Below are positions 8,283 through 16,134 of a stretch of DNA of 18,738 bases, one piece after another. A model generated the notes under the pieces. It was given only the letters and a program-made list of their open reading frames with translations, was not told the origin of the DNA and made no database searches. Numbering within the stretch: the stretch's first letter is position 1; each line of letters begins with the position of its first letter. Both the position numbers and the translations under genes were made by a program. Source of the DNA: Rickettsiales bacterium (GTDB lineage Bacteria; Pseudomonadota; Alphaproteobacteria; Rickettsiales; UBA1997); NCBI GenBank assembly GCA_028040005.1, contig JAOFKK010000013.1, forward strand, positions 1 to 18,738, given 5' to 3'.

Positions 8283-8510
8283 ATGACTAACAATTTTTTA
8301 CAAGATTCCAAGGGTAACAAATCCTCCAAAAGATTATGGGGTTCAATTTTATTAACCACTGGGGTTATGTTCTCAGTAATTTTGTTTGCCTACTCTCTTT
8401 ATCGGGGAGCGGCAGATGCGGCAACCGCTCTTGGCATTATTAACATGTTTTTAATTGCTGGCGGAAGCTTACTTGGTATTGGCGTGTTCGAGAAGGGGAT
8501 AAAAAAATGA
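8283..8510 (+). CDS. Holin-like membrane protein
   Basis: A 75-residue protein with two predicted transmembrane helices (about residues 20-40 and 46-68), a positively charged N-terminal segment (KGNKSSKRLWG) and a short basic C-terminus. It sits between the endolysin and the spanin genes, the usual place of a holin, whose role is to permeabilise the inner membrane and release the endolysin. Its stop (TGA 8508-8510) overlaps the start of the next gene as ATGA. No specific holin family was recognised, so the call rests on topology and gene order. Confidence 0.65.
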   Translation: MTNNFLQDSKGNKSSKRLWGSILLTTGVMFSVILFAYSLYRGAADAATALGIINMFLIAGGSLLGIGVFEKGIKK

Positions 8511-8722
8511 TAGAAACAATAATTATCAAATCAGTGATATTTTTAGTAGGAATTTGTGGAGTCTTTGGCTTTGGATTTTTTAAGGGAAAAAAATCAGCAG
8601 AAATTAAACAACTCAAAAATAATTTAGAAGATGCAACAAAATCTAAAAAGAGGCAGTCTAATCGTAGGAATGATAGCATTTCTACTGTTAAGCGCCGGAT
8701 GCAAAAGTACGTCCGTAAATAA
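8507..8722 (+). CDS. Inner-membrane spanin (Rz-like)
   Basis: A 71-residue protein with a single N-terminal transmembrane helix (about residues 6-26) and a highly basic, coiled-coil-prone periplasmic part rich in Lys, Arg and Asn. This is the layout of i-spanins such as lambda Rz, which span the periplasm and help fuse inner and outer membranes at lysis. It starts in an ATGA overlap with the holin-like gene and is preceded by the clearest Shine-Dalgarno in the lysis block (aagggga, about 8493-8499). The next gene, a lipoprotein, begins inside it in another frame, which is the diagnostic Rz/Rz1 arrangement. Confidence 0.78.
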   Translation: MIETIIIKSVIFLVGICGVFGFGFFKGKKSAEIKQLKNNLEDATKSKKRQSNRRNDSISTVKRRMQKYVRK

Positions 8723-8843
8723 CCTCTGTCTTTGGGCAAATCCAATCACAATTACCGAGTCGGAATTAAATTCTTTAAGTGAAGAAACGCTTCGTCAAAT
8801 TGATAATTTTAATCAGGAATTTGAGGAAAGGTGTGGAAGTTAG
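8631..8843 (+). CDS. Outer-membrane spanin lipoprotein (Rz1-like), overlapping Rz
   Basis: A 70-residue protein that starts within the Rz-like gene, in the +1 frame, and overlaps it for 92 bases. It has a basic N-terminus, a hydrophobic core and a lipobox-like LLSAGC with the lipidated Cys at residue 24, so it would be anchored in the outer membrane. Two further Cys are at residues 33 and 68. The PITITESELNSLSEETLR part, ending with NQ..EERCG, resembles Rz1-type proteins of alphaproteobacterial phages. The predicted pair of i-spanin and o-spanin in overlapping frames is strong support for both. The position -3 residue of the lipobox is Ser rather than Leu, which is less common. Confidence 0.78.
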   Translation: MQQNLKRGSLIVGMIAFLLLSAGCKSTSVNNLCLWANPITITESELNSLSEETLRQIDNFNQEFEERCGS

Positions 8844-8921
8844 TAAATATTAAATCATTCCACTTGATTAATGTTTTTACCCAAGGGTTCATTAGATTTA
8901 TTAAGCTTTTAACCTAAAAAT

Positions 8922-9215
8922 ATGAATAATTTAATTTACCAAGGCATCGTTGAAGATATAAGAAATGATAAATGCTCTGATAGTGAAATTGAGCAATTAT
9001 TAGAAACTTTCACAAGAGCAATTAGTCATTTTACCAATGATACGTCCGAAAAATATTGGGAAAATTTAAATGATTTTTTTGATTCAGATAAATCGGAAAT
9101 TTCCAACTTTAGCCTTAAAGTTCATAAAAAGTCTAAAGGTTCAGTTTTTCAATATGTCGGCGAATTTAAAGCAGATACTAAAAATCTAAAAATATTTGCC
9201 AAACCTAGTGATTAA
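8922..9215 (+). CDS. Hypothetical protein
   Basis: A 97-residue, acidic, soluble protein I do not recognise. It has no signal peptide, membrane segment or obvious motif. The first half looks helical (EDIRNDK...EIEQLLETFTRA) and the second half is mixed, with FSLKVHKKSKGSVFQYVGEF giving probable beta strands. It stands alone after a 78-base gap following the lysis genes, with an A-rich leader (cctaaaaatatg). Its last 4 bases overlap the end of the oppositely oriented DUF4268-like gene. It could be the last gene of the prophage or host cargo; nothing here decides that. Confidence 0.55.
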   Translation: MNNLIYQGIVEDIRNDKCSDSEIEQLLETFTRAISHFTNDTSEKYWENLNDFFDSDKSEISNFSLKVHKKSKGSVFQYVGEFKADTKNLKIFAKPSD

Positions 9216-10189
9216 CCTGTCCAATCTTCAGCATTTAATTTTTTAATTCTCTTCCTAAAAACCTTATCAAATTCTTCTATGTTGGTTTTAAACCAGTCAT
9301 ATTGAACATTCCAATTTTTCTCATCAGATAAATTTACATTATTTTTAAACAAAATAATTTCTGATTTTGTATTATCAGGAAGCTCTCTCCATTCTAGTTT
9401 TTCTTGTATTTCTGCTTCAATATTTTCTTTATCTAGCAACAAAAGATTGTAAAAATTCTTAGCGTGATTTTTATCTGCTATTTTTAAACCAATACCAAGC
9501 CTACTATCACGGGTATTTACAGTCGCATCAATATAAAAATGACTACGACCAACAGCAAAAGTTTGCCAATGTCTTGGTCTTGGATCTTGAGTGCGTAGTT
9601 TTGATCCATTGTTTTCCAAATAATCAATTAATCCCTGCCAATAGCGATATTGCATCGCTTTAGTTTCCGACTCTATTCCTTCGCTAATATTTTTTGCTGC
9701 CTGAGATATTGTTTTGCTCCAATTATTTGGTTTGCTAACAATATTGAATTTAGGAGCAGCAGGAGATTCACCAATTTTCCACAGCTCAATTTCTAATCCA
9801 AAAAATCTAAAATCATCATCAGTAATTTTATTAAGCCAATCAAGTGCTGCTCGATGCTCTTCTGTAAATTTTGCTGAAATCCAAACTATTGTAACCGCTT
9901 GAAGACCAGAAGCGTAAGTAAGCAATTGACCAAGATGTTTATGATCTGTTTTATCAATTTGATTTTCAATTAATACCCAAGAATCATCTTCCGTGTTTTT
10001 ACATAAAATATCCGCCCTAAATGGCCCCACATTTTTTTCTTGAGCCTCTAATTCTAGAGGAGTTCTAATAGTTTCAGAGAGTAATTCTAGGTTCCTTTCC
10101 TCAGCAAGCCAAGGCGTAAAGTCTTGAGCTTCATTATCCCAAATTTCTTTCAAACTAATTTTCTTTAGACGATCCAACCTGTTTTTCAT
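9212..10189 (-). CDS. DUF4268-type protein with PD-(D/E)XK nuclease-like N-terminus
   Basis: A 325-residue protein read on the minus strand. The N-terminal region carries FRADILC (D60) followed by VLIENQIDKTDHKHLGQLL (E75-x-Q77, then K80), with an earlier Glu at 48. This acid...D...ExQ...K layout is that of PD-(D/E)XK nuclease folds and is widespread in DUF4268-type proteins. The C-terminal half (about 190-320), with HWQTFAVGRSHFYIDATV, is the DUF4268-type part. I chose the ATG at 10187-10189; a GTG two codons upstream (10193-10195) is an alternative. It is transcribed away from the metal operon. A role in defence or DNA processing is plausible but not shown. Low G+C matches the neighbours. 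Confidence 0.75.
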   Translation of the reverse strand: MKNRLDRLKKISLKEIWDNEAQDFTPWLAEERNLELLSETIRTPLELEAQEKNVGPFRADILCKNTEDDSWVLIENQIDKTDHKHLGQLLTYASGLQAVTIVWISAKFTEEHRAALDWLNKITDDDFRFFGLEIELWKIGESPAAPKFNIVSKPNNWSKTISQAAKNISEGIESETKAMQYRYWQGLIDYLENNGSKLRTQDPRPRHWQTFAVGRSHFYIDATVNTRDSRLGIGLKIADKNHAKNFYNLLLLDKENIEAEIQEKLEWRELPDNTKSEIILFKNNVNLSDEKNWNVQYDWFKTNIEEFDKVFRKRIKKLNAEDWTG

Positions 10190-10195
10190 AAGCAC

Positions 10196-10293
10196 TAATT
10201 ATTGCATAATAATAATTAAAAAAATTATCAGACTAGTTTGATTTTTACAATAAAAGATTGAATTTTACAATTTGTAATGTAAAATCATGAATC
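10196..10293. promoter_or_regulatory. Divergent intergenic region with perfect palindrome and promoter-like boxes
   Basis: This 98-base gap separates the DUF4268-like gene (minus) from czcI (plus). It contains ATTTTACA (10262-10269) and TGTAAAAT (10278-10285), a perfect 8-bp inverted repeat with an 8-base spacer. A similar half site, TTTTTACAAT, lies at 10242-10251. Candidate promoters for the czc operon are TTTACA (10244-10249), 16 bases, TACAAT (10266-10271), or TTGAAT (10258-10263), 16 bases, TAAAAT (10280-10285). Either -10 box falls inside the palindrome, so a repressor bound there would block RNA polymerase. The regulator is not encoded in this window. Placement is inference from sequence. 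Confidence 0.5.
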
Positions 10294-10623
10294 ATGTCTA
10301 TACAAAAATTTGCGATACATTTTTTAATTATAATATCAATGCTATTTACTGGCATTGCTTCTGCTCATATATGTATGGACGATAGTGAGCAAAATAATGT
10401 TTCTGCATCACTTATATCTGATCAATCCGATAACTCCTCTTCTGATATAGCTTTTGATTGCTGCGAATCTTCTTGTCATCATAATTGCAATCATCTTTTT
10501 AGTCTTAGTCAAAACCTATCTTCTGAACTTTCTGGCTTTGCTGAAAAAGACCTTGTCGATTCTTACAATTACTCCCTTCCTTTAAATTACGTATCCCTCC
10601 CTTCAAAGCCTCCCAAAGCATAA
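10294..10623 (+). CDS. czcI: CzcI-like periplasmic Cys/His-rich protein
   Basis: A 109-residue protein with a clear signal peptide (residues 1-24, cut after IASA). After it come a Cys near residue 27, an acidic Ser/Asp-rich stretch, and a Cys/His cluster CCESSCHHNCNH at residues 56-67 that could bind metal ions. The C-terminus ends in LPSKPPKA, and the family often ends in a similar Pro-rich tail. Small periplasmic CzcI-type proteins lie at the head of czcCBA operons in other bacteria and are thought to help sense or buffer metals. It is the first gene of the efflux operon here. The symbol is by position and composition, so it is a moderate-confidence name. Confidence 0.65.
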   Translation: MSIQKFAIHFLIIISMLFTGIASAHICMDDSEQNNVSASLISDQSDNSSSDIAFDCCESSCHHNCNHLFSLSQNLSSELSGFAEKDLVDSYNYSLPLNYVSLPSKPPKA

Positions 10624-10662
10624 CAATTAATTAAGGCCTGCGCCTTGTTTATATTAATTGTT
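10622..10662 (+). other. Intergenic hairpin between czcI and czcC
   Basis: The first arm AACAATTAAT (10622-10631) pairs with ATTAATTGTT (10653-10662), and inside it AAGGC (10633-10637) pairs with GCCTT (10642-10646) around a CTGC loop. The structure starts at the czcI stop codon and ends shortly before the czcC start. It could act as an attenuator or partial terminator that sets czcI above czcCBA in expression, or as an RNA-stabilising end. There is no run of T residues after it to make a strong rho-independent terminator. Confidence 0.5.
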
Positions 10663-10678
10663 AATCAATGGGAAATTC

Positions 10679-12001
10679 ATGAATTTATTAAAAAAATTAC
10701 TGTGCAGTTGCACTGCATTTATAAGCCTTTTCTTTATGGCTAAATCTTATGCTTATGAGCCTCATAATCCTAAGGACCATAAATATGAGGAGTCAATTTA
10801 TCAAAATAGTAAAGTTATAACTCTACAAGAAGCAATCAATTTAGGGTTAGAATTTTCGCCAGAAGTTAAATCTTCAAAAGATGGAATAACAGCAGCTAAA
10901 GGCTTGGAAAAGCAAGCTGGATATTGGAGTAATCCAAATTTTGAAATTGAAGCAGAAAATATAGCCGGAACTGGCCCATATACAGGCTCTGATTCTGCCG
11001 AATATACTTATAGCCTATCTAAATCTATTGATATAAGTGGCAAAAGATATGCTCGTAAAAATGCTGCAACTCAAGCAAAAAATGCAGCTAATAGTAATTT
11101 TACTACTGCTAAACTAAGCATAATGCGCAATATTCATGTCGCATATGCTAGTGTTTTGGCAGAGGCAGAGGAGTTAAAACTTGCAAAAGAGCAAGAATTA
11201 TTAGCAAAACAGATATTAAAGACTGTTTCCAAGCGAGTTAATGCTGCAAGGGAATCGGAAATTCAAAAAATTAAGGCAACTGTTGCTTACGAAAGTGCAG
11301 TGATTGCAACTAGTCAAGAAAAGCAGCAATTTAATTCAGCTAAACAAAATCTTGCTACATTATTAGGAAAAAACTCGCTAAATGTATCTTTGGACCATTC
11401 TCATTTCTTTGATTTAACCGCTCCCGATCCTATTGCAACATATCAAACTAAATTTAGCGACTCTCCTATTTTAAAAAAGTTTTATTATTTGAGCAAAGAG
11501 AAAAAATTTGCTTATGATCTTGAAAGCGCCAGCAAAGTTTCAGACCCAACAGTAAAAATAGGAATTAGAGAGTTCAGAGGTTCAGATGAACAAGCATTAG
11601 TTGCAGGCCTATCCATTCCTCTCCCAATCTTTAACTGGAACCAAGGGAATACATCTCATGCAAGAGCTAAATTAAGCCAAGCAAGGAATAATGAATTGCA
11701 AGCCAAATTGTCTCTTGAGCAAAGTCTAATTGAAGAGTGGAGAAATTGGCAAATATCCTACCAGACTGCTGATAAACTAAAAAACAAAATATTACCAACA
11801 GCTAAAAAAGCATTCAGGGTAGCAAAATCAGGATATGAAAAAGGTAAGTTTCCTTATCTAGAGGTTTTAGATGCTCAACGCACTTTATTTGATGCTAGGG
11901 CAAAATATCACACAGCTTTAAAGCAATACCACGTCGCAAGAGCAAATATAGAATTAATCACAACTCCAATTAATAATTTAAAAGGTAAAAAAGATGAATA
12001 A
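10679..12001 (+). CDS. czcC: CzcC, outer-membrane efflux channel (TolC-like)
   Basis: A 440-residue outer-membrane factor of the OEP family that forms the exit duct of the pump. The signal peptide is at residues 1-25 (cleavage after KSYA). The region with LQEAINLGLEFSPEV (near residue 50) is the classic family start, with internal repeats of long helices rich in Ala, Lys and Gln, and the end GKFPYLEVLDAQRTLFDARAK (about 384-404) is diagnostic of the family. I chose the ATG at 10679; a TTG 7 codons upstream lies inside the hairpin and is less likely. Its 3' end overlaps czcB by 8 bases, so the two should be translationally coupled. Confidence 0.92.
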   Translation: MNLLKKLLCSCTAFISLFFMAKSYAYEPHNPKDHKYEESIYQNSKVITLQEAINLGLEFSPEVKSSKDGITAAKGLEKQAGYWSNPNFEIEAENIAGTGPYTGSDSAEYTYSLSKSIDISGKRYARKNAATQAKNAANSNFTTAKLSIMRNIHVAYASVLAEAEELKLAKEQELLAKQILKTVSKRVNAARESEIQKIKATVAYESAVIATSQEKQQFNSAKQNLATLLGKNSLNVSLDHSHFFDLTAPDPIATYQTKFSDSPILKKFYYLSKEKKFAYDLESASKVSDPTVKIGIREFRGSDEQALVAGLSIPLPIFNWNQGNTSHARAKLSQARNNELQAKLSLEQSLIEEWRNWQISYQTADKLKNKILPTAKKAFRVAKSGYEKGKFPYLEVLDAQRTLFDARAKYHTALKQYHVARANIELITTPINNLKGKKDE

Positions 12002-12992
12002 GAAAATAGCAATAAACATATTATTGATAATGACATTTATGACTGTATCAATTTTTATATCTCCACAAATTTCATTTGCCAAAAATGATCATGAACATGG
12101 GCATGATGAATCTAATCATAATGAAGAAGAGGAAAAAGAAGATGATCACGATAATCATGAGGATAATGAGGAAGAAAGCGCTACTACCATATCAGAAGAA
12201 TCAGCAAAAAAAGCTGGCATAAAAATTGGCCAGGCCAAACCTCAAACGATTTTTGAAACAACATCTTTAACGGGAAAGATTATTTTAGATCAAGATAGAG
12301 CCTATGATATCAAAGCTCGTTTTCCAGGTATTGTTAAGGACGTCAAAGTTAAGTGGGGACAAAAGGTTAAAAAAGGACAGATTTTAGCAGTTATTGAAAG
12401 TAATGATAGCTTAAAATTATATTCCGTTAAATCTCCAAGGTCTGGAATTGTGCTAAAGCGCAATACTAATATTGGTAATGTTGCAGGAGATGAATCTATT
12501 TTTACAATAGCTAATCTTTCAAAAGTTTGGGCCGAGTTCCATGTTTTTCCAAGAGATATTCATGATATAAAAGAAGGTCAGGAAGTTGTTGTTCGCACCT
12601 TAGAAAATGGCACAAAAGATCAAGGAAAAATATCTCTGATATTACCAACGGCAGATTCTGAAAGCCAAACAGTAATAGCAATCGTTTCACTAGCTAATAA
12701 AGATTCAAAATGGAAGCCAGGAATGAGCGTGGAAGGGAAAGTAAAAATCTTAAAAAAACAAGTTCCAATTGCTGTTAATAAAAAAGCTATCCAAAGAATT
12801 GAAGGTGAAACTGTGATTTTTGTTAAAGAAGGTAGCGATAAATATGAAGCTCGCCATGTCAAATTAGGTAAAGGAGATGATGAATATATTGAGGTAATAG
12901 AAGGATTAAATGCAGGAGAAGAATATGTCTCACATGGCAGCTTTATTATCAAGGCTGATATTTTGAAATCTACAGCAGAACATTCACATTAA
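11994..12992 (+). CDS. czcB: CzcB, periplasmic adaptor of the metal efflux pump
   Basis: A 332-residue membrane-fusion (HlyD-family) protein joining CzcA and CzcC. A signal peptide covers residues 1-29 (SFA cut). Residues 30-62 are a His/Asp/Glu tract (HEHGHDE...DDHDNHED), a probable metal-binding tail. The lipoyl (barrel-sandwich) halves are at about 105-135 and 140-165: FPGIVKDVKVKWGQKVKKGQ then SVKSPRSGIVLKRN. Between them are only a few residues (IESNDSLKLY), whereas most adaptors have a long coiled-coil hairpin there, so this copy appears hairpin-less. Beta-barrel and membrane-proximal domains follow. The end (AEHSH) is His-tipped. The start overlaps czcC by 8 bases. Confidence 0.92.
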   Translation: MNKKIAINILLIMTFMTVSIFISPQISFAKNDHEHGHDESNHNEEEEKEDDHDNHEDNEEESATTISEESAKKAGIKIGQAKPQTIFETTSLTGKIILDQDRAYDIKARFPGIVKDVKVKWGQKVKKGQILAVIESNDSLKLYSVKSPRSGIVLKRNTNIGNVAGDESIFTIANLSKVWAEFHVFPRDIHDIKEGQEVVVRTLENGTKDQGKISLILPTADSESQTVIAIVSLANKDSKWKPGMSVEGKVKILKKQVPIAVNKKAIQRIEGETVIFVKEGSDKYEARHVKLGKGDDEYIEVIEGLNAGEEYVSHGSFIIKADILKSTAEHSH

Positions 12993-13010
12993 ATAAAATA
13001 GGGTAAAAAT

Positions 13011-16000
13011 ATGTTAAAGATAATTAATTTCTCCATTCATCACCGCTTTATCATTATGATAGCTGTGGTTTGTTTAATGGCTCTTGGAATCTATAACTTC
13101 CAAAAACTCCCAATTGATGCAGTGCCTGATATTACTAATGTACAAGTACAAATCAATACTGAGGCGAAGGGATATTCACCCTTAGAGGTTGAGCAAAGAA
13201 TTACCTTCCCGATCGAAACGGCACTATCTGGAATTCCTAAAATGGATCATACCAGATCATTATCTCGCTATGGCTTATCGCAAATTACAGTAATATTTGA
13301 AGATGGCACGGATATTTATTTTGCCAGACAGTTAATTGCCGAAAGATTGCAGCAAATTAAAAACATACTTCCTCAAAACATAGAACCTACTATGGGCCCA
13401 ATTAGTACAGGGTTAGGAGAAATATATTTTTATACAGTAGAGGCGGGCAAAGATGCTAAAAAGGAAAATGGCGCTTCCTATAATCTAATGGATTTATTAA
13501 CTATCCAAGAATGGGTAATTGTTCCACAACTTAGAAACCTAAAAGGAATTGTTGAGATCAATACTATTGGAGGACATGAGAAACAATTTCATGTAAAGCC
13601 ATATCCACAAAAGCTACTATCTTACAATATTACCATTAAGGATGTCATAAACTCTTTAGAGAGCAATAATAATAATATTGGTGCAGGGTATATTGAGAGA
13701 AATGGTGAACAATATCTTATTAGAATACCAGGACAGGTTCAAGATATAGATGATATTAAGCATATAATCGTATCTAAAAAAGATGATCTAACTATTAGGA
13801 TAAGGGATATAGCAGATGTTCAATTAGGATCACCTCTTAGAAGTGGCTCAGCAACAAAGAATGGTGAAGAAACTGTCCTTGGCACAGCAATGATGTTAAT
13901 GGGAGAAAATAGCCAAGAAGTAGCAAAAAGAGTGGCTGTAAAATTACAAGAAATTAATAAAACTTTGCCAGAAGGTATAAAAGCAAAACCTATATATGAT
14001 CGAACTGATTTAGTTAATAAGGCAATAACTACAGTTGAAAAAAATCTCTTGGAAGGAGCTTTATTAGTAATTGTAGTTTTATTCCTACTGCTTGGAAATA
14101 TTAGAGCCGCATTAATAACTGCTGCGGTTATTCCAATTTCTATGCTTATGACAATTACTGGCATGGTAAGAAATAATGTCTCAGGAAATTTAATGAGTCT
14201 TGGGGCATTAGATTTTGGTTTAATTGTTGATGGTGCAGTAATCATTATTGAGAATTGTATTCGCCGTTTTGGAATTGCTCAAAAAGAACTAGGAAGACTC
14301 TTAAACAAAGAGGAACGATTTAAACTTGCATCTGAAGCAACAACAGAAGTTATTAAACCAAGTGTTTTTGGAGTTATTATCATCACAGTTGTGTATTTAC
14401 CTATCTTCTCTTTAACGGGGGTTGAAGGAAAGATGTTTCACCCAATGGCATTTACCGTAGTTTTGGCTTTAACTTCAGCACTTATTTTATCACTTACTTT
14501 TGTTCCAGCCAGCGTTGCTTTATTTGTAACTGGAAAAGTGGAAGAAAAAGAAAGTAAATTCCTAACCAAAATTAGAAACTGGTATGAACCAATATTGCAT
14601 TACAGCATAAAACGTCCAAAAGAGATAATTATTGGATCTGTTGTATTGGTGGTTATTAGCTTGTTTGTTTTAACTAGATTGGGTTCAGAGTTTGTTCCTT
14701 CTCTTGATGAGGGTGATATTGCGGTGCAGGTTTTAAGAGCCCCTGGAACATCACTAACACAATCAACCAATATGCAAAAAGATGTAGAGAATTTATTAAA
14801 AGACTTTGCGGAAGTAAAATCAGTAATTTCTAGGATTGGTACAGCAGAAGTTGCAACAGATGCCATGCCACCAAATATTGCTGACACTTATATACTTCTT
14901 AAATCCAAAAAAGATTGGCCAAAACCAAGAAAAACCAAAGAAGAACTCATTGAAAAAATGGAAATAGCTTTGGAAAAATTACCAGGCAATAATTATGAAT
15001 TTTCTCAACCAATAGAATTAAGATTTAATGAACTAATATCAGGAGTAAGAAGTGATTTGGCAGTTAAAATCTATGGTGATGATTTAGAACAATTACTTAA
15101 ATCTGGTAATGAAATATCAGAAATTATCCAAAAGATAGAAGGAGCTTCAGATGTTAAGGTAGAACAAGTATCAGGGCTTCCAGTACTCAGCATAATACCA
15201 AATAGAGAAGCTCTTGATCGCTTTGGCTTGAATATTTCTGATGTGCAGGAAGTAATAGAAGTTGCTATGGGAGGAAAAGAGGCAGGACAACTTTTTAAGG
15301 GAGATCAAAGGTTTGATATTGTGGTAAGATTGCCTGAAAACTTGCGTAGTGACATTAAAACATTAGAGAGGTTACCTATTCCCCTTAACACGAAGAATTA
15401 TCCAAATTATGTCCCCCTTAGAGAAGTTGCTAATATTGATATAATTTATGGCCCTAACCAAATTAGCCGTGAAAATGCTAAGCGCAGAATTGTTGTAACT
15501 GCCAATGTTAGAAATCGTGACTTAGGAAGTTTTGTAGAAGAAATTCAAGAAACATTATCTCAAAAAACAATATTACCTGCTGGATATTGGTTAGATTATG
15601 GAGGAACTTTTGAGCAATTAATATCTGCTAAAGCAAGGTTAATGATTGTTGTTCCTGTGGCTCTATTGTTGATATTTGGCCTGTTATTTATGGCATTTAA
15701 TTCAGCAAGAGCAGCATTACTTATTTTTACTGGAGTACCTTTGGCCTTAACAGGCGGAATTGCAGCTTTAGCCTTAAGAGGAATTCCATTTTCAATATCT
15801 GCTGGTGTTGGTTTTATTGCCCTTTCTGGTGTCGCTGTACTAAACGGTATGGTTATGGTTTCATTTATTAGAAATCTACAAGATGAAGGAATAAAGCTAG
15901 ATGAAGCAATTATAAAAGGTGCGTTAACTAGGCTAAGACCAATCTTAATGACAGCATTAGTAGCTAGTTTAGGTTTTGTGCCAATGGCATTAAATACAGG

Positions 16001-16130
16001 AACTGGTGCAGAAGTACAAAGACCACTTGCTACTGTTGTGATTGGGGGAATTATTTCTTCAACAATCTTAACATTAGTGGTTTTACCGACTCTTTATCGG
16101 TTTTTTCATATTAAGAAGTTTAAGAAATAA
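13011..16130 (+). CDS. czcA: CzcA, RND heavy-metal efflux pump
   Basis: A 1039-residue inner-membrane proton/metal antiporter of the heavy-metal (HME) RND family, of the usual length. It has a first transmembrane helix at about 10-30, a large periplasmic loop, a central membrane block beginning near residue 345, a second loop, and a last membrane block from about 880. The intramembrane motif DFGLIVDGAVIIIEN places D401, D407 and E414 in the same spacing as the D402/D408/E415 proton-relay residues of Cupriavidus CzcA. That is the pattern of Zn/Co/Cd-type pumps; CusA-type Cu/Ag pumps have another motif. A Shine-Dalgarno-like AGGG precedes the start. Actual metal range is not determined here. 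Confidence 0.96.
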   Translation: MLKIINFSIHHRFIIMIAVVCLMALGIYNFQKLPIDAVPDITNVQVQINTEAKGYSPLEVEQRITFPIETALSGIPKMDHTRSLSRYGLSQITVIFEDGTDIYFARQLIAERLQQIKNILPQNIEPTMGPISTGLGEIYFYTVEAGKDAKKENGASYNLMDLLTIQEWVIVPQLRNLKGIVEINTIGGHEKQFHVKPYPQKLLSYNITIKDVINSLESNNNNIGAGYIERNGEQYLIRIPGQVQDIDDIKHIIVSKKDDLTIRIRDIADVQLGSPLRSGSATKNGEETVLGTAMMLMGENSQEVAKRVAVKLQEINKTLPEGIKAKPIYDRTDLVNKAITTVEKNLLEGALLVIVVLFLLLGNIRAALITAAVIPISMLMTITGMVRNNVSGNLMSLGALDFGLIVDGAVIIIENCIRRFGIAQKELGRLLNKEERFKLASEATTEVIKPSVFGVIIITVVYLPIFSLTGVEGKMFHPMAFTVVLALTSALILSLTFVPASVALFVTGKVEEKESKFLTKIRNWYEPILHYSIKRPKEIIIGSVVLVVISLFVLTRLGSEFVPSLDEGDIAVQVLRAPGTSLTQSTNMQKDVENLLKDFAEVKSVISRIGTAEVATDAMPPNIADTYILLKSKKDWPKPRKTKEELIEKMEIALEKLPGNNYEFSQPIELRFNELISGVRSDLAVKIYGDDLEQLLKSGNEISEIIQKIEGASDVKVEQVSGLPVLSIIPNREALDRFGLNISDVQEVIEVAMGGKEAGQLFKGDQRFDIVVRLPENLRSDIKTLERLPIPLNTKNYPNYVPLREVANIDIIYGPNQISRENAKRRIVVTANVRNRDLGSFVEEIQETLSQKTILPAGYWLDYGGTFEQLISAKARLMIVVPVALLLIFGLLFMAFNSARAALLIFTGVPLALTGGIAALALRGIPFSISAGVGFIALSGVAVLNGMVMVSFIRNLQDEGIKLDEAIIKGALTRLRPILMTALVASLGFVPMALNTGTGAEVQRPLATVVIGGIISSTILTLVVLPTLYRFFHIKKFKK

Positions 16131-16134
16131 AATT

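Noticed and set aside
10658..10678. TTG at 10658 as the start of CzcC
   Set aside because: It lies inside the intergenic hairpin and adds seven residues before a normal signal peptide; the ATG at 10679 gives the better N-terminus.
13820..14245. Antisense open frame of 141 residues inside czcA
   Set aside because: It lies opposite a conserved pump domain, has no similarity I recognise, and is explained by codon bias on the other strand.
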